From: Acetobacter ascendens
GTDB taxonomy: Bacteria > Pseudomonadota > Alphaproteobacteria > Acetobacterales > Acetobacteraceae
Length of the DNA: 64,000 nucleotides
Assembly: GCF_001766235.1 (NCBI RefSeq)
Contig: NZ_CP015164.1
Coordinates: 186,001-250,000, forward strand
Direction: 5' to 3'
The position numbers and the translations under genes are program-made. The notes under the pieces are model-generated. The model saw only the letters and a program-made list of their open reading frames with translations. It was not told where the DNA came from and made no database searches. Shown piece after piece: positions 38,326 through 49,091 of the stretch. How positions within the stretch are numbered: the stretch's first letter is position 1; each line of letters begins with the position of its first letter.

Positions 38326-38555
38326 TACAAAGTTCCTTGCCCCGCTGGCGGAAAGAGGCGAATAAGACGCGATACCGAAACATTTGGCGTAAACAGTTGA
38401 TTTGGTGCTTTATCGATACAAATTTGCATCTGCCTGATTGCCCGCACGGGCAAGCCGTGCAAGTGTAACGGTATGAGGTGCATTCTGCCTATAGGGGCAG
38501 GGTGGTATCATGAATGGACAGGCCCAAAAATACGGGCACAACAATGGTGTGTTGA

Positions 38556-38903
<348 letters not shown>

Positions 38904-39008
38904 CACGCGCCATGCGTAAGTATGGGGCGCGAACGTGCGCGTACATTATTCCCGCAGACCGCGTGCCCGCAAAGTGCGGCATGCTGACAAAGCTTAGGTG
39001 AAGAGAGC

Positions 39009-40454
39009 ATGGTAAAGAAAACAGCTCCGGCGGGTGACAGCAAGGCTGCTGCAATTGCCAAGGTTTTTGATCTGATTCAGGAACACTCTGTGGAACTGGT
39101 AGATTTGCGTTTTACAGACCCAAAGGGCAAGTGGCATCATACATGCCAGTATGTTAGCACCATCGAGGAAGATAGCTTTACCGATGGCTTCATGTTTGAT
39201 GGATCTTCCATCGGCGGGTGGAAAGCCATTAACGAAAGCGACATGGTTCTGCTGCCGGATCCGACATCCGCAGTGATGGACCCTTTCTCTGCTCGTCCGC
39301 AGCTGATCCTGTTCTGCGATATTATCGAACCTTCCACCGGGCAGCCTTACAACCGCGACCCGCGCTCCACCGCCAAGCTGGCTGAGCAGTACCTCAAGTC
39401 CTCCGGTCTGGGTGATACGGCATTTTTTGGCCCGGAAGCTGAATTCTTTATTTTCGACAACGTGCTGTTTGGCACTGGCCCGAACTACGGCAAGTTCCAG
39501 CTCGACAGCATTGAAGGCCCCGATGCATCCCTGAAGGAATATCCTGAAGGCAACATGGGCCACCGTCCGGGTGTGAAGGGTGGTTACTTCCCCGTACCGC
39601 CAGTGGATAGCGAAAGCGATCTGCGCGCAGAAATGCTGGCAGCCATGGGCGAAATGGGCCTGGCGATTGAAAAGCACCACCATGAAGTGGCGCAGTCTCA
39701 GCACGAACTTGGCACCAAGTTTGAAACGCTGGTACGCGCAGCAGACTTCATGCAGATCTATAAGTACTGTGTGCACAATGTTGCCAATTCCTACGGCAAG
39801 ACAGCAACATTTATGCCTAAGCCCATCTATGGCGATAACGGCTCCGGCATGCACGTTCACCAGTCCATCTGGAAAGATGGCAAGCCCACATTTGCTGGCA
39901 ATGGGTATGCAGACCTGTCCGATACGGCCCTGTATTACATTGGCGGCATTATCAAGCACGCCAAGGCACTTAACGCCTTCACCAACCCGTCCACCAACTC
40001 CTACAAGCGCCTGATTCCGGGCTTTGAAGCACCTGTGCTGCTGGCATATTCCGCCCGCAACCGTTCTGCTTCTTGCCGTATTCCGTACGCAACAAGCCCC
40101 AAAGCCAAGCGTGTTGAAGTGCGCTTCCCGGATCCCACAGCTAACCCATATCTGGCATTCGCTGCCATGCTGATGGCTGGTATGGACGGCATTAAGAACA
40201 AGATCCACCCGGGCGATGCCATGGACAAGGATCTGTATGACCTGCCGCCGGAAGAACTGAAGCAGATCCCGACAGTTGCGGGCTCCCTGCGTGAAGCTCT
40301 GGAAGCTCTGGCTGCGGATCATGAGTTCCTGCTGGCTGGTGGCGTGTTCACCAAAGACCAGATCGAAAGCTACATCACCCTGAAATGGGATGATGTGTAC
40401 CGTTTCGAACACACACCGCACCCGGTTGAATTCGAAATGTACTACTCCGTCTGA
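39009..40454 (+). CDS. glnA: Glutamine synthetase type I
   Basis: Condenses ammonia and glutamate to glutamine. 481 aa. Present are [10 protein letters not shown] (N-terminal latch), [11 protein letters not shown] (metal-binding Glu), the ammonia/ATP site GSGMHVHQS, the [10 protein letters not shown] loop and the adenylylation Tyr410 in [10 protein letters not shown], indicating GSI-beta controlled by GlnE and PII. Codon use is biased as expected for strong expression, and a terminator follows closely. Confidence 0.96.
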   Translation: MVKKTAPAGDSKAAAIAKVFDLIQEHSVELVDLRFTDPKGKWHHTCQYVSTIEEDSFTDGFMFDGSSIGGWKAINESDMVLLPDPTSAVMDPFSARPQLILFCDIIEPSTGQPYNRDPRSTAKLAEQYLKSSGLGDTAFFGPEAEFFIFDNVLFGTGPNYGKFQLDSIEGPDASLKEYPEGNMGHRPGVKGGYFPVPPVDSESDLRAEMLAAMGEMGLAIEKHHHEVAQSQHELGTKFETLVRAADFMQIYKYCVHNVANSYGKTATFMPKPIYGDNGSGMHVHQSIWKDGKPTFAGNGYADLSDTALYYIGGIIKHAKALNAFTNPSTNSYKRLIPGFEAPVLLAYSARNRSASCRIPYATSPKAKRVEVRFPDPTANPYLAFAAMLMAGMDGIKNKIHPGDAMDKDLYDLPPEELKQIPTVAGSLREALEALAADHEFLLAGGVFTKDQIESYITLKWDDVYRFEHTPHPVEFEMYYSV

Positions 40455-40485
40455 TTTTCTTTCCTTTAGGGAAGATATCGGAAAT

Positions 40486-40521
40486 AAAAGGCGCGGCTCC
40501 TTCGGGGGCCGCGCTTTTTTT
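40486..40521 (+). terminator. Rho-independent terminator downstream of glnA
   Basis: AAAAGGCGCGGC / GCCGCGCTTTTTTT hairpin, T7 tail, 31 bases after the glnA stop and 16 bases before the next gene's ATG. Confidence 0.88.
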
Positions 40522-41011
40522 GTATTGGATTGGCTGAATGGTATTGAAAACACGCATTTTTTCTGCGCTTGGGCTGTTGTGTCTGGCGGGGTGTGCAACC
40601 TCTGGTTCTGTACCGGGTGGGCATGTTGCCACTGTGCCGCAAGCTATTGCGCAGCCGCAGGCATCTGCAACAGCTTCTAGCGCGGGAAATCCTGTGCTTT
40701 CGGCTGATAAGCCTTCGTTGATGAATGTCACCTCCCTGTCCCCTTCATGGGGGGAGGTTTACTGTGCGCAGGATATTAGCAAGTTGGCTATGCAACTGCC
40801 GCTTCAGCAGGATGATAAGGATTATATTGCCAAAAGCCTGAAAAACGCCAAGCCGTTACAGGCGTGCTTTATTTACTCTCGCCCAACCTCGGCATCCACC
40901 CAGCCGCTGTTTACGGCTGATAGGCAAAGCAATGGCCTTATGGTGATGAGCATGTATGTTCTTACAGGGGCGGATTTGGCAGATACCACTGCTTTGTCCT
41001 TGAATTCCCTA

Positions 41012-41875
41012 CGGCGTGTCGTCAGTTAAGCAGGATGATGATTGAGGCGAACTGCACGGCTGCGAGGAAGGTCGATTTCAGTTTATCGTAGCGGGTTGCG
41101 ATAGCGCGAAACTGCTTGAGTTTATTGAAGAACCTCTCAACAAGGTTCCGTTCGCGGTAGAGAGAAAAATCGGTTTTCCGTCGTGTCGTTCTGTTGCGTT
41201 TTGGCGGGATGACCGGGGTAATCCCGCGCTGTATCAGCCGATCGATCAACCTGTCCGCGTCATACGCCTTGTCAGCAAGGAAAGCATCCGGTTCGATGTT
41301 TTCCAGAAGTGGTTCTGCCTGGGTGATATCGGCATCCTGTCCCGGTGTGATGCCGAGTTCCACTGGATTGCCCAGAGCGTCGCAGATGGCATGGATCTTT
41401 GTAGTTAGCCCGCCTCGTGATCGTCCGATGGCCTGATCCGTGCCCCTTTTTTGAGAGCTCCGGCACTATGCTGATGCGCTCGGACAATTGTGCTGTCGAT
41501 CATCATGTATTCGTTGTCGTAATCAGCGGCCAGATAACGAAATATCCGTTCGATGACGCCGCTTTCACACCAGCGGCGCAGACGCCGGTGCACGTTTTTC
41601 CAGTCACCGAAACGGGCAGGAAGGTCGCGCCATGGAATACCCGCGCGATAGCGATACAACACCGCCTCCACGAACAGACGGTTGTTCACCGCAGTGCCGC
41701 CGACATAGCCTTCTCGACCAGGAAGAAGATCCTTTATCCGCTCCCACTGGTCATCGCGTAAATTATAGCGCCGCATCTGTCTGTCTCCCCAAAAAAACGG
41801 GAAAACAGTCAGCACACGCAGACACAAAGTACAACCCTCACGTGCCACTCTCAGGGCTTAACTGACGACACGCCG
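41012..41875 (-). mobile_element. 864-bp IS5-family (IS427-group) insertion sequence, copy 2
   Basis: Same length and perfect 20-bp inverted repeats as the copy at 3881-4744, with TA duplicated at 41010-41011 and 41876-41877. The one base difference (41763) changes Ser5 to Asn in orfA (MRRYN versus MRRYS). It interrupts the lipoprotein gene. Both copies point the same way, 37,131 bases apart. Confidence 0.93.
41022..41776 (-). CDS. IS427-group DDE transposase, two frames joined by -1 frameshift (copy 2)
   Basis: OrfA (41776 to 41405) and orfB (ending 41022) are arranged as in copy 1, with the A6-G4 slip site at 41452-41443 on the minus strand. The catalytic D, D and E motifs are intact, and Asn replaces Ser at residue 5, outside the catalytic core. 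It is expected to be active, which fits a recent, clean insertion. Confidence 0.85.
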
Positions 41876-42551
41876 TAACATACAGTCAGTTTTTAATAGG
41901 CTTACAGTGGCCAAAAACCCAGTCAACGGCGGGTGTTTCTGTGCAGTTACAGGCAGATACGCCAGATAGGCACCACTATAATTTCCCCTTGGTGTTTGCC
42001 AAAGATACACCGCAAAAATTGTTCGGCATCTTTTTGCCAATTGCCACATTGCAGGATCTCGCCAAGGCACCCCAGCTGAGCGTGAAAGTCAAAGTGCCGG
42101 GGCAGGCTGCCTATACGCTTCATTACGGCACAGAGGGTTTATCCAAAAGTTTGGCAACCCTGTATAACTGGCGCCACACAACGGAAGATAAGGACGAATA
42201 CGCCGTTATCAAGGTCATGTCTGCCGTAGATAAAACCGTGCGGCTTAATCGTATCAACAATGCAGCCCCCGTTTACCTGGCCGCGGAAGAAAACAAAAAT
42301 CTGGAAGGCCGCGTGCTGGCGCGGTGCGATATTACTGCGGCAGGTGCCCCTACCAACTGCGTGGTGCTTAAAACCATGGGCGGCGCAAATTTTACAAAAA
42401 GTGCGCTAACATATTTGCAGCAGGTGCGTTTTGCCCTTTCGGGTAACAATGTTGCAGATGGTGTTAAAGGCCATGTGTTTACCGTACGCTTCAAGTTGGA
42501 CTGATACGGCCAAGTATCAAGCCCCAAGGTATTGAAGTGAAAACTTCTTTA

Positions 42552-42588
42552 ACCGCCTGTGTTTTATAAAAATGCAGGCGGTTTTTTG
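42552..42588 (+). terminator. Rho-independent terminator
   Basis: AACCGCCTG / CAGGCGGTT arms with a T6 tail, 47 bases after the interrupted lipoprotein gene. The rest of the spacer to gcd (42589-42708) shows no gene. Confidence 0.8.
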
Positions 42589-43699
42589 TGCTTTTTACAG
42601 TATTTTCTTGGGCTACAATGCCCCGCTGTTGTATTGATTGTTCTGAAACGGTTTTTCTTGTGCAGAAAAATTGGGATGTGAAGGTGTGCGGGGCAGAAAA
42701 CAGGCAACATGATACAAACGAATAGTCACAGGCCCGATATTGTATTGCGGATTACCGCAGCAGTTTTTGCAATATTGGGTGTTTTTCTTGCGGGCGGAGG
42801 CATTTGGCTGGCTCTGCTGGGTGGTTCCTGCTTTTACGTGGTGTGCGGCATCGCGCTGCTGGCCACGGCAGTGCTGCTGTGGCAGCGGCGGCGCGAGGCC
42901 CTGTGGCTTTACGCGGTACTGGTTGCGGCCACACTCGTGTGGTCTGTGGGGGAAGCCGGGTTTGATTTCTGGGCTTTGGCCCCGCGTGGTGATGTGTTGT
43001 TGCCGCTGGGCCTGTGGCTTGTGTTGCCTTTTGTTTCTTCTCGTCTGTTGCCGTCTTCCCGCTGGAACAGTGCGCCGTTGTTGGCCGGTGTTGTGGTTGG
43101 GGCAGGTGTGTATGGTTATGCTCTTACGCAAGATCCGCAGGATGTTGCCGGTGTGTTGCCCCGCGCGCGTGTGCAGGCTTCATCCTCCCCATTGCCGGGG
43201 GATAATGCGGTGGTGCCCGCAGCAGATTGGCCCGCTTATGGCCGCACGCAGGCGGGGGACAGATACTCCCCACTTGCGCAGATCAATGCCAGCAATGTGC
43301 ATGATCTGAAGGTGGCATGGGTGTTCCGCCCCCATGATCTGAAGCGCGCGGATGATCCGCAAGAAATTACAGATGAAGCCACGCCCATAAAGGTGCGTGA
43401 TACGTTGTATCTGTGCTCACCGCATCAAATCCTGTTTGCTATAGATGCCGCTACTGGGCATGAGCGCTGGCATTTTGACCCCAAAATTACCTACAACGCC
43501 TCTTATCAGCATATGACATGCCGCGGCGTGTCCTACGCAGAAACGCCCGTGGCGGAAGAACAGGCCCACGATGTGGCTGTGGCGGATGAGTGCGCGCACC
43601 GTATCTTCCTACCCACCAATGATGGTCGCCTGTTTGCCCTGAATGCTGATACCGGCGCCCTGTGCCGTGGTTTTGGGCATGATGGCGCACTGGATCTTA

Positions 43700-44604
43700 G
43701 AGCCCTTTTGGAAATTCACGGATGAGCGTTTCGGCGTAGCATGAGGCTTCCCATGGCGATGTGGATCATGGCCTCTGCGACGTCGATCCGCTGTTCGTAG
43801 TCCTTCACAAGGCGACGCCAGCGGATCATCCAACCGAAGGTCCGTTCCACAACCCACCGACGCGGCAGGATTTCAAACCCTTTTGCTGTCTCTGACCGCC
43901 GGATGATCTCGACTGTGAAGTCGAGAAAAGTGGCCTTATCCATCAACTGGAGGCGGTCATAGGCTCCATCGGCAAACAGGTGCTTCACCCAAGGCCAGCG
44001 TTTACGAATGGCATCAAGGATCATCTGTCCTCCTGCACTGTCCGAAATATCGGCTGTTGTCAGCTGGACCAGGAGAAGGCGGCCATCCGTATCAACTGCG
44101 ATGTGACGTTTCCGACCGACGATCTTCTTGCCTGCGTCATAACCACGTGTCTTTGCGTGGGGTGCCTTGATACTCTGGCTATCAATGACACCACCCGATG
44201 GACTGGTTTCGCGTCCTGTCGCTTCACGATCGAGCATCAGACAGACATCATGAATGGTCTGGAACAGGAAACGGCGCATCAGCCTGCGGAACCACCAGTA
44301 AACCGTTTGCCATGGGCCAAAATGAACCGGAAGCATCTCCCAACCGCAGCCTGAGCGCACGAGATAGCGCAGAGCATTGATGATCTCACGGAAATCGGTT
44401 GTCCGTTTCCGACCACGCCGGTTCGCAGGGGGCATCAGAGGCGCTATGCGCTCCCATTCCTCATCTGTCAGATCAGACGGATAGCGTTTCGTCTTGCGTG
44501 TAATTCCGGCCATGCGGCCTCGTTGTGCTGGCGTCCACATCCTGCCTTTGAATCACGCTCAAAACCTCTTGAAAACCTATCATAGCGAATTTCCAAAAGG
44601 GCTC
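43700..44604 (-). mobile_element. 905-bp IS5-family (IS1031 group) element, IS12528-like
   Basis: Perfect 18-bp terminal inverted repeats starting GAGCCCTTTTGG (43700-43717 and 44587-44604), flanked by a TTA duplication (43697-43699, 44605-44607) that fits the TNA target of the IS1031 group. The 905-bp length equals that of IS12528, which I know from Gluconobacter as an inactivator of dehydrogenase genes. It is a different element from the 864-bp IS, and only this copy is in the window. It interrupts gcd. Confidence 0.9.
43716..44540 (-). CDS. IS1031-group DDE transposase
   Basis: 274 aa in one frame. N-terminal DUF4096-like region (YPSDLTDEEWERIAPLMPP), then catalytic D in GGVIDSQSIKAP, D in HLFADGAYDR and E in RRWVVERTFGWM. 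Intact, so the element is probably still mobile. The stop lies in or next to the left inverted repeat. ATG codons at residues 1 and 10 are both plausible starts. Confidence 0.9.
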   Translation of the reverse strand: MWTPAQRGRMAGITRKTKRYPSDLTDEEWERIAPLMPPANRRGRKRTTDFREIINALRYLVRSGCGWEMLPVHFGPWQTVYWWFRRLMRRFLFQTIHDVCLMLDREATGRETSPSGGVIDSQSIKAPHAKTRGYDAGKKIVGRKRHIAVDTDGRLLLVQLTTADISDSAGGQMILDAIRKRWPWVKHLFADGAYDRLQLMDKATFLDFTVEIIRRSETAKGFEILPRRWVVERTFGWMIRWRRLVKDYEQRIDVAEAMIHIAMGSLMLRRNAHP

Positions 44605-46057
44605 TTACATCTGGCATGCCCATGCGCACGCCGGGGTTTTATGAGCCCACATCTCCGCCGGTTATCACCTCCAAGGTGGCCATTATTTCTGGTGCGGTAA
44701 CGGATAATTACTCCACGCACGAACCTTCAGGCGTTACGCGCGGGTATGATCTGTATAGCGGCAAGCTGGTATGGGTGTTTGATCCGGGCAACTCGAACCC
44801 GAACGAACTGCCCTCCGCCACACATCATTATGCAGCCAATTCTCCCAATTCATGGATCACGTCGGCCTATGATGCACGGCTGAACCAGATTTACATTCCC
44901 ACAGGTGTGGCCACGCCGGATATCTGGGGCGGCCACCGCACGCCGGATCAGGAACGCTATGCCTCTGGCATTCTGGCGTTGGATGCAGATACCGGGCGCA
45001 AGGTGTGGTTTTACCAGACAGTGCATCATGATCTGTGGGATATGGATGTGCCATCTCAGCCCAGCCTTGTAGATATCAAGCAGGCTGATGGCTCCGTAGT
45101 GCCTGCGCTGTATGCGCCTGCCAAAACAGGCAACATCTTTGTGCTAGACCGGCGCAATGGCCATTTGCTGGTGCCCGCGCCAGAAATGCCCGTGCCACAG
45201 GGGCCTGCGCCGGGGGATCACCTTTCTCCCACTCAGCCGTTCTCCGCACTTACATTCCGCCCCAAAAACAACCTCACAGATGCGGATATGTGGGGCGCCA
45301 CCATGTTTGACCAACTGGCTTGCCGCATTATGTTCAAACGCCTGCGGTATGAAGGGCCATTTACGCCGCCTTCCACGCAGGGCACGTTGGTATTCCCCGG
45401 TAATCTGGGCATGTTTGAATGGGGCGGCCTGGCGGTGGACCCTGTGCGTGAGGTGGCGTTTACCAACCCCATTGCCGTGCCGTTTGTTTCTCGCCTTGTG
45501 CCGCGTGGCCCGAACAATCCGGCAGAACCTCCGCAGAATGCTGGCCCTTCTGGCGGGGAGGCGGGTTTGCAACCACAATACGGCACACCGTTTGGGGTGG
45601 ATTTGCACCCGTTCCTGTCTCCTATTGGTATTCCGTGTAAGCAGCCGGGCTGGGGCTATGTGGCGGGGCTGGATTTGCGCACCAACACGGTGTTGTGGAA
45701 GCACCGCAACGGCACCACGCGCGATAGTTCCCCTGTGCCGCTGGCCTTCCGTGTGGGTGTGCCTTCCTTGGGTGGGCCTATCATTACCGGTGGTGGTGTA
45801 GCGTTCCTGACATCCACGCTGGATATGTATATCCGCGCTTATGATGTCACGACAGGCCAGCAGCTCTGGCAGGACCGTCTGCCCGCAGGGGGGCAATCTA
45901 CCCCCATGACGTATGAGCAAAACGGCCACCAATATGTGCTCTCGGTAGATGGTGGCCACGGTTCCTTTGGCACCAAGTTGGGGGATTACGTGGTGGCCTA
46001 TGCCTTGCCGGATGCGCAGGTAAAACACTAACGCTACCCCAGTTTGGGCAGGCTTTG

Positions 46058-46086
46058 GCGGGCACACGTATCATGCGTGTGCCCGC
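46058..46086 (+). terminator. Hairpin terminator downstream of gcd
   Basis: Perfect 11-bp arms GCGGGCACACG / CGTGTGCCCGC followed by TTTGCGTTT. It separates gcd from the small gene at 46111. Confidence 0.7.
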
Positions 46087-46110
46087 TTTGCGTTTGGGGG
46101 GAGGCTTTGC

Positions 46111-46392
46111 ATGAATCCTCTTGCCGCCGTGCGCAGGATGCGTGATCCTGCATCCATGTGGAACGAACCCTACCTTGAAACATGTTGCCGCGCCGCACTG
46201 CACAGGCTTTGCCTTGCGGGTGAAGTTGGCCGCCCAACGGGTATGAAGGATGACCCCTGCCTGACACGTCTGGCAGGCAAGGGCCTTGCGCGGCAGAACG
46301 GGCAGGGGCGTTTTTTTATTACCGATGAAGGCACCGCCCGCCACGCCAGCGAAGTGCTGAAGCAGGAAAAACGCCACACTAAAACGCCATGA
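46111..46392 (+). CDS. Small hypothetical protein, winged-helix-like C-terminus
   Basis: 93 aa from ATG 46111 with a GGGAGG ribosome site. The sequence ALHRLCLAGEVGRPTGMKDDPCLTRLAGKGLARQNGQGRFFITDEGTARH looks like a small helix-wing fold (end of the wing: FFITDEGTARH) but matches no named family I can cite. Its stop overlaps the next gene's ATG (ATGA at 46389-46392), so the two are probably co-translated. Confidence 0.6.
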   Translation: MNPLAAVRRMRDPASMWNEPYLETCCRAALHRLCLAGEVGRPTGMKDDPCLTRLAGKGLARQNGQGRFFITDEGTARHASEVLKQEKRHTKTP

Positions 46393-47033
46393 TACCGGCA
46401 GAGCGCATATGGCACGCGCTGGATACGCTGGCGCAGGAGCGAGGGCTTACGCCCTCTGGCTTGGCACGGGCGGCAGGGCTGGATGCGACCACTTTCAACC
46501 CCTCGCGCCGCTACACTGGCAATGGCGTGTGGCGCTGGCCTGCGCTGCCAAGCCTGCTGCGTGCGCTGGATGTGCTGCGTGTTTCCCTAGGGCAGTTTGA
46601 GGCTCATCTCTGGGGGCATGCACAACCAGAAGAGGCAGCACTTCAGGCGCCATGTTTTATGCGTAGCCTGCCGCTTTCATGGCTAGATCAGGAAGGTGTG
46701 CTGGACCGCGCAGGTCTGCCCGCCGGAGGGTTGTGGGAGCAGGAAGAAACATTTTTCAGCCTGCCGTCATCCTCGGCTTACATGTTGCAGGTGGATACGG
46801 AAGGCATGGAACCCACATTGCGGCTTGGGTGTTCCTTGGTGGTGCAACCTGCCTTGCACCCGCGTGGGGCAGACCGCGTGGTGCTGATACGCCCGGGCCA
46901 AGCCCCTGTTGTGGGCATTTTGCAAGAAAAACCCGTGCTGGCCATTCAGCCCTTTGGGCGCAGCGCCTTGCAGCCTGTGCCAACTGCCGCCGCTGGTGTA
47001 TGGCTGCACCGTATTGTGCTGATATCGGGTTAA
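46389..47033 (+). CDS. HTH regulator with degenerate S24 (LexA/CI-like) domain
   Basis: 214 aa. An N-terminal helix-turn-helix (LARAAGLDATTFNPSRR, residues 25-41) is joined to a C-terminal S24 fold (YMLQVDTEGMEPTLRLGCSLVVQP..., from 131). In active LexA/CI proteins the motif is G-D/E-S-M-x-P; here Gly139 occupies the Ser position (EGMEP), and the Lys expected near 176 is Gly (PVVGIL). Self-cleavage is therefore unlikely. It may be a ligand-sensing or dimerisation domain. The gene is coupled to the 93-aa gene upstream. Confidence 0.75.
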   Translation: MIPAERIWHALDTLAQERGLTPSGLARAAGLDATTFNPSRRYTGNGVWRWPALPSLLRALDVLRVSLGQFEAHLWGHAQPEEAALQAPCFMRSLPLSWLDQEGVLDRAGLPAGGLWEQEETFFSLPSSSAYMLQVDTEGMEPTLRLGCSLVVQPALHPRGADRVVLIRPGQAPVVGILQEKPVLAIQPFGRSALQPVPTAAAGVWLHRIVLISG

Positions 47034-47159
47034 AAAAACAGGCTGCGGGCTGGTGCCAAATGCGGCAGTGTGCGCAATAGGGAAAAAATTTACCTGATAA
47101 TGGCCCAAGCCCGTGCGGAAGCGGCTGACTTTTCTTTCCGTTTCGCTTAAAGGAGCAGC

Positions 47160-48965
47160 ATGACCGATACACCCCTTTCGCTCATCCGCAATTTTTCCAT
47201 CATCGCACATATCGATCATGGAAAATCCACTCTGGCTGACCGCCTGATTCAGGCGTGCGGTGCCCTAACCGCGCGTGAAATGACCAATCAGGTTCTGGAC
47301 AACATGGATCTGGAGCGTGAGCGTGGCATTACCATTAAGGCGCAAACCGTCCGGCTGACTTATCCGGCCAAGGATGGCAACACCTATGTGCTGAACCTGA
47401 TGGACACCCCCGGACACGTGGACTTCGCTTACGAAGTCAGCCGGTCTTTGGCGGCGTGTGAGGGATCTTTGCTGGTGGTGGATGCCTCTCAGGGGGTGGA
47501 AGCGCAAACACTGGCCAACGTGTATCAGGCTATTGATGCCAACCACGAAATTGTGCCCGTGCTCAACAAGGTAGATCTGCCCGCAGCAGAACCCGAGCGC
47601 GTAAAGGCCCAGATTGAAGAAGTTATTGGCATTCCGGCTGATGATGCAGTGGAAATTTCCGCCAAAACCGGCCTGAATATTGAAGGCGTGCTGGAAGCTG
47701 TTGTCACCCGCCTGCCACCCCCAACAGGTGATGCGGAAAAACCCCTGCAGGCTATGCTGATTGATAGCTGGTATGACCCGTATTTGGGTGTGATCGTGCT
47801 GGTGCGTATCAAGGAAGGGCGGCTCAAGCGCGGCATGAAGGTGCGCATGATGTCCTCCGGCGCTGTGCATCAGGTGGATCAGGTGGGTGTATTCGCCCCG
47901 CGCATGACCAGCGTTGAAAGCCTTGGACCGGGTGAAATGGGCTTTATCAACGCGGCTATCAAAACCGTGGCGGACTGTAATGTGGGTGACACCATTACGG
48001 ATGATCGCCGCCCGGCAGAAAAGCCTTTGTCGGGGTTCAAACCCTCCATTCCCGTGGTGTGGTGTGGCTTGTACCCCGTTGTGGCAGATGACTTTGAAAA
48101 ACTGCGCGATAGCCTTGCCAAGCTGCGCCTGAACGATGCCTCCTTCCACTATGAGGCCGAAACATCCGCAGCCCTTGGCTTTGGGTTCCGTTGCGGCTTT
48201 CTTGGTTTGCTGCACCTGGAAATCATTCAGGAACGCCTCTCGCGCGAGTTCGATCTGGATCTGATCGCAACCGCACCTTCCGTTGTGTACAAAATTACTC
48301 GCACCAATGGTGAGCGTGAGGAACTGCACAACCCGGCGGATATGCCCGATTCCTCTCTGATTGAAACCATTGAGGAACCGTGGATTAAAGCCACCATCAT
48401 GGTGCCGGATGAATATCTGGGCGCGGTGCTAACGCTGTGCACAGAACGGCGCGGCGTGCAGGTGGATCTCACCTATGTGGGCAGCCGTGCCATGGCAGTG
48501 TATCGCCTACCGCTGAACGAAGTGGTGTTTGATTTCTATGACCGCCTGAAATCACTCACCCGTGGGTATGCCAGCTTTGATTACCAGATGGATGGGTATG
48601 AGGAGAGTGACCTTGTGCGTATTTCCATTCTGGTAAATCAGGAACCGGTGGATGCGCTCTCCTTCATTGCGCATCGCACGGCGGCGGAATCTCGTGGGCG
48701 TTCCATTTGCGCGCGGCTGAAGGACCTTATCCCCCGCCAGTTGTTCAAGATTGCCATTCAGGCGGCCATTGGCAGCAAGGTGATTGCGCGTGAAACCATT
48801 GGCGCACTTTCCAAGGATGTGACGGCCAAGTGTTATGGTGGTGATATCTCCCGTAAGCGCAAACTTCTGGAAAAGCAGAAGGAAGGTAAAAAGCGCATGC
48901 GGCAGTTTGGTAAGGTGGAAATTCCGCAAAGCGCCTTCCTGGCCGCGCTTAAAATGGAACACTGA
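47160..48965 (+). CDS. lepA: Elongation factor 4 (LepA)
   Basis: 601-aa ribosomal GTPase that remodels or back-translocates ribosomes under stress. P-loop [28 protein letters not shown] (switch), [14 protein letters not shown] (G3), [13 protein letters not shown] (G4), and the LepA C-terminal domain ending [20 protein letters not shown] are present. AAAGGAG ribosome site before ATG 47160. Alone between the regulator and metX. Confidence 0.96.
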   Translation: MTDTPLSLIRNFSIIAHIDHGKSTLADRLIQACGALTAREMTNQVLDNMDLERERGITIKAQTVRLTYPAKDGNTYVLNLMDTPGHVDFAYEVSRSLAACEGSLLVVDASQGVEAQTLANVYQAIDANHEIVPVLNKVDLPAAEPERVKAQIEEVIGIPADDAVEISAKTGLNIEGVLEAVVTRLPPPTGDAEKPLQAMLIDSWYDPYLGVIVLVRIKEGRLKRGMKVRMMSSGAVHQVDQVGVFAPRMTSVESLGPGEMGFINAAIKTVADCNVGDTITDDRRPAEKPLSGFKPSIPVVWCGLYPVVADDFEKLRDSLAKLRLNDASFHYEAETSAALGFGFRCGFLGLLHLEIIQERLSREFDLDLIATAPSVVYKITRTNGEREELHNPADMPDSSLIETIEEPWIKATIMVPDEYLGAVLTLCTERRGVQVDLTYVGSRAMAVYRLPLNEVVFDFYDRLKSLTRGYASFDYQMDGYEESDLVRISILVNQEPVDALSFIAHRTAAESRGRSICARLKDLIPRQLFKIAIQAAIGSKVIARETIGALSKDVTAKCYGGDISRKRKLLEKQKEGKKRMRQFGKVEIPQSAFLAALKMEH

Positions 48966-49091
48966 AACGGGACCGGGCGGAACTTTCCAGCACATCGGGC
49001 GTAACAGGGCAGGGCCGTTGGAAACCGGACTTGCCTTGTCCTGTAAACGTCCGTATGCCGGAGGGGATTGTTTGGAGCATTCGGCGTTTTT

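Larger units (their letters stand above)
40538..42504 (+). pseudogene. Lipoprotein with TonB-like C-terminus, split by an IS
   Basis: The 5' part (40538-41011) encodes a lipoprotein signal with lipobox LAGC (LLCLAGC) and a Pro/Ala/Gln spacer; the 3' part (41878-42504) encodes ...VSVQLQADTPDRHHYNFPLVF... and ends in EGRVLARCDITAAGAPTNCVVLKTMGG...YLQQVRF, resembling a TonB C-terminal domain. The two parts are separated by the 864-bp IS plus one TA copy. Joining codon CTA (41009-41011) to 41878 restores one frame of 366 aa, so the break is recent. Function is unknown; an envelope location is implied. Confidence 0.8.
42709..46031 (+). pseudogene. gcd: Membrane-bound PQQ-dependent glucose dehydrogenase, split by an IS
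   Basis: Oxidises D-glucose to glucono-lactone in the periplasm and reduces ubiquinone. The 5' part (42709-43699) has five N-terminal membrane helices (residues ~10-145) and the start of the PQQ propeller (WPAYGRTQAGDRYSPLAQIN); the 3' part (44608-46031) contains TPGFYEPTSPP, VTDNYSTHEPSGVTRGYD, VHHDLWDMDVPSQP and the C-terminus. The 905-bp IS plus one TTA copy separates them; taking these out joins ...GALDL to TSGMPMRTPG in one frame of 804 aa, the usual mGDH length. The enzyme is therefore inactive unless the IS excises. Confidence 0.92.

Noticed and set aside
38994..40598. Long open frame antisense to glnA (534 codons)
   Set aside because: Mirror of a biased, strongly expressed gene; the product has no recognisable domain and would overlap glnA, its terminator and the next gene's start.
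46111..47033. Toxin-antitoxin module
   Set aside because: The small protein lacks RelE, HigB, MazF or similar features and resembles a winged-helix piece; no toxin motif is visible.
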